Positions 8,925 through 18,800 of a stretch of 45,471 bases of DNA are shown piece after piece (within the stretch, counting starts at the first letter, position 1; each line of letters starts with the position of its first letter). Made by a program: the position numbers and the translations under genes. Location of the stretch: positions 1 to 45,471 of the forward strand of contig NZ_JAAHHG010000036.1 of assembly GCF_010692555.1 (NCBI RefSeq). The letters are read 5' to 3'. Under the pieces are notes generated by a model. The model had not been told where the DNA came from. It saw only the letters and a program-made list of their open reading frames with translations, and did not search any database. This stretch comes from Okeania sp. SIO3B5 (GTDB taxonomy: Bacteria; Cyanobacteriota; Cyanobacteriia; Cyanobacteriales; Microcoleaceae).

Positions 8925-10598
8925 TTACCCCTGTCCCTTCTCTGGGCGAAACAAAAATCCTCTCCCTTCTGCAGTTTCGGGTGATCCTGATACTGGAAAC
9001 CTCTCTGCAACTAAAAATTCTCTGACCAACTCCATCCCCAAACTACCCATATAATTCAAAAGCTCTTTTCGGTTGAGAAACCAACCCAAATATTCAGTAC
9101 CATAGCCATATTTATACGCTCTTTGCAACACTACAAAAGATTCTGCCTGATGAACTATTGGCAACCGAGTTATATACAAATAAGAATCAGTAGCAGCAGC
9201 TAATTTTTTTGCCACTTCTCGCCAATTTTCTGAGTATTGCAACGACGAACTTGCCACAACTAAATCGTAATTTTTTTTAAAGCAATCTTCGTCATTCTCA
9301 TAAAAATTTGCCTCTGGTAGCAGTTCTCTACCAGCTTCGCATAAAACTGGTACTTCCTTACAATGGTAGTCAATTTCTACATCTGGCAACAGGGATTTAC
9401 TGATGAGATAATACTCCCCTAAGCCACCACCCCAGTCGAGCAAAGAAATCCGGTCTTTTGTTCTTGCAGTCTTGGTTAAAACATAACCATAAGCCATTTT
9501 TGTATTATGCTGTCCGTAATCGTTAGCTAAAGGTTTAGTATTTTGAATTGATTCAACTAAACTAGACCATTGTGCTTTCCTAACATCCAGGATAGCTTCA
9601 ACATTCCAGCCTTTAATTAGAGCATCTTGTTTTGACCAACCTTCGCTAACATATTCCCACTCTGGAATTAAATCCGAACTAGCATATTTATCGATCGCTT
9701 CTCGGGCGAAATCTTTTTCTATTTCATCTAGTGGCGCATCTTTGACACCACTTCCAAGTAACTTCTGATGTATTTTACCCACTTCTGCTTGGTAAAAAGT
9801 TTCCAAGTGGTTTGTAGGCAAACCCAAAATTAAATCTGCTATTTGCTGACGAGCTTTTTTCAAGTCATTAATTCCCGAGCCGCTATCTTGAGATTTTGAA
9901 GCTTCTTTAAGTAAACTAGATAATTCAATTTCTATAGATTCAAGTTCAATTAGCTTATTAGCGGTTTCATTCCGAGATTGACGTTTTGGTAAAGGATAAA
10001 TTACCCCTGGTGTTGCTGTAAATTCTCCTTTTGTTAGAGTCACAAAAACAGACCTAATTTCTTGCGGTTCTTGAGTTTTAATCTCTAAAATACCTGCACT
10101 AGCTGGAATATATAACCTCCAGTCGCATTCTAAAATTGTAAAGCCCGCCTGTTTGCTTAAATATTTCAAACACTCAGGGGAATAGCGCCAATAGTCGCGG
10201 GGAGATGGATGATAAGGGAACAGAAAAACCGTGGAAATAATTAATAGGCTATTGGGCTTCATTATTTGATAGAATGCCTGAAAAACCTCTAATGGATTTT
10301 CGATATGTTCAATGACATTCAGACAAACAGCCGTCCCCAATTGATTTGTGTATTTTGTAGGCAACTCTTCAATTCCCGGATCGCCATTTTCAGGATTCAA
10401 AATTACATAATTTTTATCAATATGGTCGAACGGTCTTTGTGCTAGTCCAACGTATCTTCCATACTGATCGCCCGTTTTGATAGTTAAGTTGTAATCAGCA
10501 ACTGTGGGTTTTGCAAGTCCTCCTAAATCGAAAAAAGGCTCTCTAAGTCCGTACTTCTGTACCTGTTCTGTTACCAGTTTAATATCATCCCAAAACAT
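8925..10598 (-). CDS. Double methyltransferase: type-11-like N-terminal + TIGR04325-like C-terminal domain
   Basis: The protein has 557 residues. Residues 1-195 form a class I SAM methyltransferase with FDLGG (23-27), VCLNVIEHIENP (91-102) and a hydrophobic strand after MKPN. Residues 210-280 form a helical linker rich in Glu and Leu. Residues 300-557 form a second methyltransferase with LLDWGGGLGEYY (386-397), KEVPVLCEAGRELLPE (414-429) and VASSSLQYSENW (448-459), a layout typical of the putative sugar methyltransferases grouped as TIGR04325. It is a paralogue of the frameshifted gene 40 bases downstream, which has TPRs instead of the first methyltransferase. The gene starts with MFWDDIKLV, a string that also occurs inside the upstream 1425-residue protein. 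It probably methylates sugars made or transferred by this locus. Confidence 0.85.
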   Translation of the reverse strand: MFWDDIKLVTEQVQKYGLREPFFDLGGLAKPTVADYNLTIKTGDQYGRYVGLAQRPFDHIDKNYVILNPENGDPGIEELPTKYTNQLGTAVCLNVIEHIENPLEVFQAFYQIMKPNSLLIISTVFLFPYHPSPRDYWRYSPECLKYLSKQAGFTILECDWRLYIPASAGILEIKTQEPQEIRSVFVTLTKGEFTATPGVIYPLPKRQSRNETANKLIELESIEIELSSLLKEASKSQDSGSGINDLKKARQQIADLILGLPTNHLETFYQAEVGKIHQKLLGSGVKDAPLDEIEKDFAREAIDKYASSDLIPEWEYVSEGWSKQDALIKGWNVEAILDVRKAQWSSLVESIQNTKPLANDYGQHNTKMAYGYVLTKTARTKDRISLLDWGGGLGEYYLISKSLLPDVEIDYHCKEVPVLCEAGRELLPEANFYENDEDCFKKNYDLVVASSSLQYSENWREVAKKLAAATDSYLYITRLPIVHQAESFVVLQRAYKYGYGTEYLGWFLNRKELLNYMGSLGMELVREFLVAERFPVSGSPETAEGRGFLFRPEKGQG

Positions 10599-10642
10599 AT
10601 TTTTTGCTTTTTAATTTTTATAAACACTTCGCAGTATAGAAC

Positions 10643-13600
10643 CTAAACTTTGACTTCCTCCTCATTAATTTTTAATACAGGTAGTTTTGAACCCCTCATA
10701 TTAGCTTGCTCTTGATTTTCATTTTCGAGATAAATTTTATACTTGACATCAGCCAATAAATTTGACCATTGTCTTTCACTTAGCCCTCCAATTAGAGAAA
10801 TTTCTGGTCCTTCATTTACATCTAAATCTTCTTCCATAAGCAAATTTATAACCACACCGGATAAAATTAAGTCTGCATTTTCTTCAGATATATTGCTGGT
10901 ATCTATTAGCAACGCTATCTGATTTTTGTCGGGATGCGTTAATATTCTCTGAATGACTTGCGACAGTTCTGGAGCAATATCTGATTCCGATTTATTCCAA
11001 TCTGGAAACAGGATTAAATTAATTTTTCGTAGATTAAAAAGCAATTTTTCATTGGGCGATATCTGCTGGGCATTACTTATACCTGAAGTATTGTCTTTAA
11101 GGTTAGCAACAAGTTCCATTCTTTTTTTAAGAATATTTTCTATTGGTTTTAGTGTTACATAAGCATAATAAGCTAGTAGGTTATTTTGACCAACATAATG
11201 ATTTACAGATTGAACATATTGAGATTTTATAACTTCCCCTAATAGTTCATCATCTAAGGGTTGAACTGGTATTCCGCACATTGCTTGATAATCAATATCA
11301 TCTTCAATACTAACTTTAAGATTGGTTAACTCTAAATCTAAACCATTTTTAAAAAAGAACTCTCTTTGCCAAATTCTATTCTGACGACGTGAAGAGGGAA
11401 GTGTTAGCATTGATAAAGCAATTTCAGGTTCGAGAAAAGGAGACCAAGGTTTAAAACCAAAGTGACTTGGTACTGTCATTAGATATGAAACCAAAATCAT
11501 TTTAAACCTAATTAAAAAGATGATCTGATAAAACTCATGTTGCAATTTGTCTGAATTTTCTAACCAAAACTTTTCACGAATGTCAGATGATGAAATGAAA
11601 CAAGAATGACTAGAATCTACACATACTCTATGAGTTAAGCCCATATTATACAACTCTTCTGGAGAGGATATGTTTTTTAATCCTATATTTCCAGCCCAAG
11701 CATCTCCAACGATTCCGCTCGCCAATGGGTTTTCTCCTACTACTTGCGATAGTAGTTTATTATAAAACTCAATATGATACATTCCATGAGCGTGAGTAGA
11801 AATGCCAAATATTTTATCCCACTCATCAAAATATAAATGCTGATTTCCTAAATCAACTTTTTCCCATTTTATATTTAAAATTTCAGATAACTTTTTAGCA
11901 TATACTGCTTCAATACCGTAACTAAAAGCTCTAATCCTAGACTTATCTTCTATGAAATAATTTAATATCCTAGAATCATAACCACCACTGGTGGGAATAA
12001 TAATTTCTCCTTCTACTGATCTCTCCCAATTACGAATGGCTGTATGTAATAGATGTAAAACATCATCTTCGTGAGAAGTTTTGCCTATCCATTTATCTAC
12101 AACATCCTCTAAATGTTCAATTTCAATACAACCATCATTGTCAACAGTTAGTCGTGATGAGTGTCTCAAAAACTTAACATCTTTGATAGGTGTTTGTTCT
12201 AGAACAGAATAACCAAAATCAAGATAGTTGTTTAGTCCTTCTGGATGAAATTCAAAATTAGTAAAATCTATTACATCATTAATATTATAGCTAACTTTTC
12301 CATTTTTTTCATTATAAAAAACTGGACGAGAGGCAAGCCAATCAGTTTCAAATACTTTCTTTTCATTTTCTGTAACTGAATGATTCAATTCAGAGACTAT
12401 CATAGTAGTCTTTGAATTATTTTGCTTGTTTTTATCTAAATCTTGAGAATAGATAAAGTAAGCACCATTAGCATCAGCATTTACAATCTCTATCTTAAAA
12501 TCTCTTACTATTCTCTTTAAAGCTATTTCTACAGATTTCCAGTTAGTATCATCAAAAAAAACTATCCCACCAGGTTTTAGGCATTGATAAGCAAAGCTAA
12601 AATCTTGATAGACTGCTTTTGCTGTATGATTTGCATCAATGTATATAAAGTCAAATTTAACATTTTGATTGCATAATTCTTGAAGAGCTTCAATTGTAGT
12701 TTGCCTTCTGGGAATAATCTTTTCCCTAAAATGTTCTGTATTTTGTAAAAAAGTTTCATACAACCTGTCTACTTTTAGTTCTTCCATCCTCTGGGGATTT
12801 TTGAATAAAGAAATAGTTTCTTCTGCTTCTTTTTCCCATTCATTTACATCCCAAACATCAACGCAAATTAATTTGGAGTTTACCCCTGTTAAAATATTTT
12901 CTACTAACCATAAAGCACTTCGACCTTTCCAAGAACCGAGTTCTAAGAAAAGTAGGTTAGGTTCTCCTACATAATTGCTTAATAGTTGCTCAAATGATTT
13001 TCCATGAGTAAACCAATTTTCATCTTCACGCCCTAGATCTATCTTCTGAGTTTCTTTGTTACTCTCTTTAAACAAATATGAATCTGGGTTATTAATTTCT
13101 AATTCCCCTATTATTCTAGATAATGCTTTTTCAACAATATTTATGTGTGCATCGCAACGCAAATAATGCAAAAGAAGAGCTGCATCCTGTTTATTTGCTA
13201 TTCCCAATCTGGGATACCAAAGAGGATATAACTCAGTAGCAATATTTTCATATATTGTTTCATAATCAGACGATTGAATCAATCTGCACAATCGTTGATA
13301 TTCTTCTTCAAATTCTGAATTTTTGCTAACATCTATGCAATTATTTTCATCGAAAGTTAAAGGAATTACTTCTAGATTTTCTGTTTCTATATCCACACTA
13401 ACTGCAATAGACCAATTTGTATTAGGATACTCCTGAAATGAATCATCTATAAAAGCAAAATTCCCTAGAGAGTAAAAAATGTATTTATCATTATGGACTT
13501 CATGTCCTTGAACACTATGGGGATGATTGCCAATAATCAAATCTGCCCCATATTCTACCCATAACTTGTAGCGATCGCGCAAGTAAGGCGGTGGTATGGG

Positions 13601-14920
13601 AATCACTTCTGTTCCCCCATGCCCTACCACCACGACAAACTTTCCACTTTCTTTTCCCTCTTTGATATAATGATAAATTTCTAAAGCTCTATCTACCGTA
13701 GCAATTCCACCTTTGTTTGCTTGTGCTGCCCCAAATTCATTTTCAGCTACAGCAATAATTCGACAATTACCAATATCCAATGGTGCGAAAGCTTCCTGCA
13801 AATTCATACCAGCACCAACTGTAGCTACTTGGTGACTTTGACATATTTCCCTAGTTTTTTGCAAGCCCTCAAGGCCAAAATCCATGCTATGATTATTAGC
13901 CAAAATAGCTACATTAAAACATTCCGCTAATGGTGTAAAAAACTGTGGGTTTAAAAGCAAATGAGGCCCTGCTTTAAATAAAGGCTTTTGAACCTCGGAA
14001 AACGTACCTTCTAAATTAAAAACCCCAACCTCATGCTGTTTGCATAATCCTTTCAATAATTCTCCAAAACTAAAAGGAGACTTAGGAACAGTATCTCCTA
14101 CAAAAAGAATTTTTTTTACCAATGTAGAACTGTTCAATTTCAAGTTAGGCTCATTGACCAGTTTAATATCGTCCCAAAACATTTCTATACTTTCCCTTTG
14201 ACTAAAAGTTTTTGATGGAAAAGCAATATAATTTTCATAAAAAGAATTTGAATCATTTACTAATTTCCCAAAAGAACCATCACTATTTATCCTATGACAT
14301 TCATAACCATTTTCAATTAAGATATTAAAGGTATCTTTAGCTTGGCAGTTTAAGCCTTCTAGCATTTTTTGAGATATTTCAAACTGAAGAAATGAAATAG
14401 CTTTTCTTTTTAAAAGAGAAATAGCTCCTTCCAGTACATAGCTTTCTGCTCCTTCAACATCTATTTTTAAATAATCTATATTTTTGATATTGTTGGCTTC
14501 ACAAAAAGTATCCAACCTCACTGCTTCAACTATTTCCGTATTTACAATAGGAACATAATTGGCAGGAGAATTTGGATCGTTCATTTGCGGCCTACCAATA
14601 CTATTCCATGATGAATATTCATCAGGAAATTCATTAAACTCTAATAGCTTATTTTCTGAAAATATTGCTTTTTGAAATGGGAAAACATTACTGCACTGAT
14701 GCTCTTTTAGTCGCTTCAATAACTTTTTAAACGTGCTGGAAGTAGGCTCGAACGAATATACTTTTCCAGATTGACCCACAAGCTGACTAAATAAAATAGA
14801 ATAGTGACCGATATTAGCACCTATATCAAAAACTGTCATTCCCTGTTTGACAGTTGTCTGGACCAACATTTGTTCTTTTTTCTCGTGAAACGGAAAAATC
14901 TCTACTGACAAATCATTCAT
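10643..14920 (-). CDS. 1425-residue fusion: FkbM methyltransferase + CapA-like + class I methyltransferase + asparagine-synthase-like + unnamed C-terminal domain
   Basis: Five modules are visible. Residues 1-235 form an FkbM-type methyltransferase (FDIGANIGHYS 31-41, SFEPT, LKIDVEGAE 151-159). Residues 268-525 form a CapA/PgsA-like metallophosphatase-fold domain (FVGDTVP 273-279, NLEGTFS, ANNHSMDFG 341-349, GNHPHSVQG 464-472, FYSLGNF 482-488). Residues 635-828 form a class I methyltransferase (LELGSWKGRSA 659-669, FIYIDANH 758-765, LKPGGIVFFDD). Residues 855-1265 form an asparagine-synthase-like domain with PP-loop SGGYDS (978-983), preceded by what looks like only the second half of an Ntn glutaminase, with no N-terminal Cys. 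Residues 1298-1405 form the domain shared with the protein at 848-3835. It is probably a cytoplasmic multi-step sugar or polymer tailoring enzyme; the product is unknown. Confidence 0.85.
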   Translation of the reverse strand: MNDLSVEIFPFHEKKEQMLVQTTVKQGMTVFDIGANIGHYSILFSQLVGQSGKVYSFEPTSSTFKKLLKRLKEHQCSNVFPFQKAIFSENKLLEFNEFPDEYSSWNSIGRPQMNDPNSPANYVPIVNTEIVEAVRLDTFCEANNIKNIDYLKIDVEGAESYVLEGAISLLKRKAISFLQFEISQKMLEGLNCQAKDTFNILIENGYECHRINSDGSFGKLVNDSNSFYENYIAFPSKTFSQRESIEMFWDDIKLVNEPNLKLNSSTLVKKILFVGDTVPKSPFSFGELLKGLCKQHEVGVFNLEGTFSEVQKPLFKAGPHLLLNPQFFTPLAECFNVAILANNHSMDFGLEGLQKTREICQSHQVATVGAGMNLQEAFAPLDIGNCRIIAVAENEFGAAQANKGGIATVDRALEIYHYIKEGKESGKFVVVVGHGGTEVIPIPPPYLRDRYKLWVEYGADLIIGNHPHSVQGHEVHNDKYIFYSLGNFAFIDDSFQEYPNTNWSIAVSVDIETENLEVIPLTFDENNCIDVSKNSEFEEEYQRLCRLIQSSDYETIYENIATELYPLWYPRLGIANKQDAALLLHYLRCDAHINIVEKALSRIIGELEINNPDSYLFKESNKETQKIDLGREDENWFTHGKSFEQLLSNYVGEPNLLFLELGSWKGRSALWLVENILTGVNSKLICVDVWDVNEWEKEAEETISLFKNPQRMEELKVDRLYETFLQNTEHFREKIIPRRQTTIEALQELCNQNVKFDFIYIDANHTAKAVYQDFSFAYQCLKPGGIVFFDDTNWKSVEIALKRIVRDFKIEIVNADANGAYFIYSQDLDKNKQNNSKTTMIVSELNHSVTENEKKVFETDWLASRPVFYNEKNGKVSYNINDVIDFTNFEFHPEGLNNYLDFGYSVLEQTPIKDVKFLRHSSRLTVDNDGCIEIEHLEDVVDKWIGKTSHEDDVLHLLHTAIRNWERSVEGEIIIPTSGGYDSRILNYFIEDKSRIRAFSYGIEAVYAKKLSEILNIKWEKVDLGNQHLYFDEWDKIFGISTHAHGMYHIEFYNKLLSQVVGENPLASGIVGDAWAGNIGLKNISSPEELYNMGLTHRVCVDSSHSCFISSSDIREKFWLENSDKLQHEFYQIIFLIRFKMILVSYLMTVPSHFGFKPWSPFLEPEIALSMLTLPSSRRQNRIWQREFFFKNGLDLELTNLKVSIEDDIDYQAMCGIPVQPLDDELLGEVIKSQYVQSVNHYVGQNNLLAYYAYVTLKPIENILKKRMELVANLKDNTSGISNAQQISPNEKLLFNLRKINLILFPDWNKSESDIAPELSQVIQRILTHPDKNQIALLIDTSNISEENADLILSGVVINLLMEEDLDVNEGPEISLIGGLSERQWSNLLADVKYKIYLENENQEQANMRGSKLPVLKINEEEVKV

Positions 14921-14975
14921 TTAGATATAAATATAGATATAAACATTTGCTGTTGTTATATTCAAAAGGAGAGCT

Positions 14976-15398
14976 TTAGCGATCGCCTCCATCTTCCTCT
15001 TTCCCTCCAACCTCCAACCTCACCTGCTCCAATACCACTTTATAATCCTCCCTCTCAGGATACAACCCCACCAATTTCTCCAAAGGCTTGATCGCCCCTT
15101 CTTTATCCCCCATCTCCAACCGTACTTTAACCAAACCCTCCAAAGCATTCACATTCTCAGGTTCCCGTTCCAATACTTTCTCATATCCTTGCGCCAGTTT
15201 CTGCAACCTCTCCTCTACCGACACAACTTCCACTGTCTCTACTTGTCGAGACTCTTGAAAAGCAGTTTTAAACATATTCGCCATCCCAAACAAGGCCGTA
15301 CCACCAAAAGATACAATCCCAACTAGGGACATTATCTTTTTCAATCTCTTACTTCGTTGCTGCCGAGCTTCCATATACTGTTTCTCTGTACTTTGCAT
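14976..15398 (-). CDS. Small membrane-anchored TPR protein
   Basis: This 140-residue protein begins with a basic segment (QQRSKRLKK), followed by one hydrophobic helix at about 22-42 (IMSLVGIVSFGGTALFGMA). That gives a signal-anchor topology with the rest probably outside the cytoplasmic membrane. Residues 65-130 form about two TPRs (YEKVLEREPENVNALEGL and AIKPLEKLVGLYPE). The tail is short and acidic. TPRs act as protein-docking surfaces; the partner is unknown. The gene lies 55 bases upstream of the 1425-residue fusion and may be the first gene of the glycan operon or an independent gene. Its codons look more GC-rich than those of the neighbouring giant gene. Confidence 0.75.
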   Translation of the reverse strand: MQSTEKQYMEARQQRSKRLKKIMSLVGIVSFGGTALFGMANMFKTAFQESRQVETVEVVSVEERLQKLAQGYEKVLEREPENVNALEGLVKVRLEMGDKEGAIKPLEKLVGLYPEREDYKVVLEQVRLEVGGKEEDGGDR

Positions 15399-15479
15399 TG
15401 CTTATTTTACTCCCAATTTCTACTTTCTCCAGTTTTCCCAATTTTAGCCAAAAAGCGATCGTATAGCGCTACGCGCAAT

Positions 15480-15500
15480 TCAAAAGTCAAAAGTCAAAAG
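15480..15500. repeat. Heptamer tandem repeat (TCAAAAG x3)
   Basis: Three perfect copies of TCAAAAG follow one another. This is the STRR-like heptameric organisation seen in many of the gaps in this window. Confidence 0.85.
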
Positions 15501-15806
15501 TAATATCTGACTAAGTTTGAGAATTTATAAATGTCCTAACCTAAATCCGTAGTGCTATATAAGTGATGCGGAGTATTATCGCTCCCTACTATTTTGTCCC
15601 TTGTCCCAGAAAATTCCTCAAATAAGAGTTTCTTTTCTGGCCAAACTCACTCATTATTATTTTTAATATTTACAATTATTTAGTAAAATGAATAGCGATC
15701 GCTCTTTCTATTTTGTCCAATTATTCGGTTGTAGTTTTCCCCAAAAATTTCTCAAATTTTCTGGTATCTCTTTGGAATATTCCATATTTTGTGCTTTGCC
15801 TCGATC

Positions 15807-15836
15807 AAAAAAGAGGCGATCGCTATTCATCGCCCC
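15807..15836 (-). terminator. Intrinsic terminator downstream of glutamate synthase
   Basis: Read on the minus strand, GGGGCGAT (15836-15829) pairs with ATCGCCTC (15820-15813) as an 8-bp stem with one G-T wobble and an 8-base loop. Six T residues follow at 15812-15807. It lies 44 bases after the stop codon of the minus-strand glutamate synthase gene, exactly where its terminator is expected. The stem contains a HIP1 octamer. Confidence 0.75.
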
Positions 15837-15879
15837 TACAATTATTCAATACTCAACCTTCAATTTGAACTTGAATATC

Positions 15880-18800
15880 CTAAACCTTAACAGCAACCTT
15901 CTCCTCAGCATCAACACTTGCTTGTGGTGTACCCGCTTCAGAAGGAGGCACAACTTGATAAAACTTCGGCAAATACTCAGACCAACTCGCCAAAATAATC
16001 TTCGCCTTCTCACTTCCAGTCCGATCGACGTGCAATGAAATCAAATCCTGCAACTGCGCCTCACCTTCTGGCGTACAAACACGCTGAATAGAAACAATTT
16101 CATTATTCACCCTGGCTGGAAAATCACCATCCTCATCCAAGAAATAAGCAATTCCCCCAGTCATACCAGCGCCGACATTCCGACCTGTCTTACCCAAACA
16201 AACAATCACACCACCAGTCATATATTCACAAGCATGGTCGCCAGCACCCTCAATAACTGCCTTGCCCATAGAGTTCCTGACAGCAAAACGTTCCCCTGCT
16301 TGACCATTAGCAAACAAAATTCCACCAGTAGCACCATACAAACAAGTATTGCCAATAATTACATTTGTTGCCGGATCGTAACCAGTTTTGGCAGGTGGCT
16401 TAATAATAATCTCTCCACCGTGCATTCCCTTACCAACATAATCATTCGCTTCACCTCGTAATGTTAAAGTCATTCCTGGCAAATTAAAAGCGCCAAAACT
16501 CTGACCAGCACTACCATTAAACATCAGATTAATCTGCCCTTCAAAACCAGTATTACCATAACGATCCGCGATCGCTCCTGCCAATCTTGCTCCCACAGTA
16601 CGGTCAGTATTGACTAATTTTATTGTCTTAGTCACAGTTCCCTGGTTGCAAATAGCACCTTGAATTTCTCGGTCATCCAGCAGCACATCATCTAAAACAG
16701 AGCCATTGCTGTGAACAGTTTCATGGTTCAACCAACCCCGGTCACTGCGAGTATCTGGCAACTTGAGCAAACAATCTAAATTTAAAGCTGCTGTTTTTGT
16801 TAACTGTACATTTTCCCGTACTTTCAGCAAGTCAGCACGACCCATCACTTCACTCAGAGAGCGATAACCTAATTTTGCCAAAATAGTCCGTACTTCCTCA
16901 GCAATAAACCAGAAGAAATTGACTACGTTTTCTGGCACGCCTGTAAATTTCTTACGCAATTTTTCCTGCTGAGTTGCTACACCAACTGGGCAAGTGTTCA
17001 GATGACAAATCCTGGCCATAACACAACCTTCTGCAATCATAGCAATAGACCCAAAACCAAATTCTTCTGCTCCCATTAAAGCCCCCATGAGTACATCCCA
17101 ACCAGTCTTCAGACCGCCATCAACCCTGAGAGTTACCCGATCGCGCAACTGATTAGTCATCAATACTCGATGCACTTCACTCAAACCCAACTCCCAAGGA
17201 GTACCTGCGTGTTTAATTGAACTTAAAGGGGAAGCACCTGTACCGCCATCGTGACCAGAAATTTGAATCACATCAGCATTTGCCTTAGCTACACCAGCAG
17301 CGATCGTACCAATACCAATTTCTGCTACCAACTTCACCGACACACCAGCATTAGGATTAATTTGGTGGAGGTCAAAAATCAATTGCGCCAAATCCTCAAT
17401 GGAGTAAATATCGTGGTGAGGAGGTGGTGAAATTAATGACACCCCAGGTTTAGAGCGACGTAATGTAGCAATATAAGCACTCACCTTTTTACCAGGTAAC
17501 TGACCGCCCTCCCCTGGTTTTGCTCCCTGAGCTATTTTGATTTCAATTTGTTTGGCATTCATCAGATATTCTGGGGTGACACCAAACCGACCAGAAGCTA
17601 CTTGTTTGATAGCAGAGGAAGCTGTGTCACCATTTCGCAATCCTTTGAGATGGGGGAACAGAGTGGATAAACCTTCAGCATTTACATCATCCAACACTTT
17701 AAATCTTGTGGAGTCTTCTCCTCCTTCACCAGAGTTAGACTTACCATTAATACGATTCATGGCGATCGCCAAAGTCTCATGAGCTTCCCGTGAAAGTGAT
17801 CCCAGAGACATTCCACCAGTACAGAAACGTTTCATTATTTCTGCTGTGGGTTCCACTTCTTCTACAGAGATGGGAGAGCGATCGCTATTAAAATCCAACA
17901 AATCCCGTAAAGCAGTTATAGGTCGCCCTTGCAAATATTTTCGATAAACTTCATAGTGGTCGTACCCGGATGTTTCTTGCTGTTTACCATTGTCATTTTT
18001 CACAGGCAAGATGCCTGTGCCACTGCCACTGCCACTGTTATTAAAAGTAGCAACCGCTTTATGGAGTGCTTTCGACATTTCCGGACTATTCATGTGATAT
18101 TCCCCAGTGGGGCGATATTGCACAAACCCATAATTCTCCAACTTCTTAATATTCAATTCTGGGAACGCCCGACTATGGAAAGCGATCGTCTCTTGTGCTA
18201 ACTCTGTTACTGTTAAACCACCTACCCGAGAAGTAGTTCCTCGGAAAGCAAGTTCCAACAAATCTCCACCAATACCGATCGCCTCAAAAATTTGTGCCCC
18301 CTGATAAGAAGACAACAAAGAAATTCCCATTTTAGAGAGAATTTTTAACAGTCCCGCTTCTATTGCTTTGCGATAATTTTTTTGAGCTTCTTCGATAGTA
18401 ATTTTTGCAATCTTACCCCGTTCCATTTGTTTTTGAACTGTTGAGCTCGACCACCAAGAACGTACAGATTCTAATGCTAAATAAGGATGAATTGCACTAG
18501 CTCCATAACCAATCAAACAAGCAAAATGATGGGTACTCCAACATTGAGCTGTTTCTACCACCAAAGATGCCTTCATTCGTAACTGTTCTTTTATCAAATG
18601 ATGGTGAACTGCACCCACAGCTACTAAAGGAGGAATATAAGCCAACTCAGAACTAATTCCTCCCTCCATTTTGTCAGATAAAATAATAATTTCCTGACCA
18701 TTTTTAACTGCTGTTGCTGCTTGTTCACACAAATTATTTACTGCTATTTGTAATCCTTCTGGTCCATTAGCTATAGCAAATACAGTAGATAAAGTTTCTG

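Larger units (their letters stand above)
15399..15879. other. Intergenic gap between glutamate synthase and the TPR gene
   Basis: I see no credible gene here. The gap holds a heptamer array (TCAAAAG three times at 15480-15500), the short palindromic string AGCGCTACGCGC at 15465-15477, several HIP1 or half-HIP1 sites, and two diverged copies of a string ending in TATTTTGTCC (near 15590 and 15710). The glutamate synthase terminator lies at its right side. A reading frame at 15688-16038 runs into glutamate synthase on the opposite strand and is not convincing. Confidence 0.6.
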
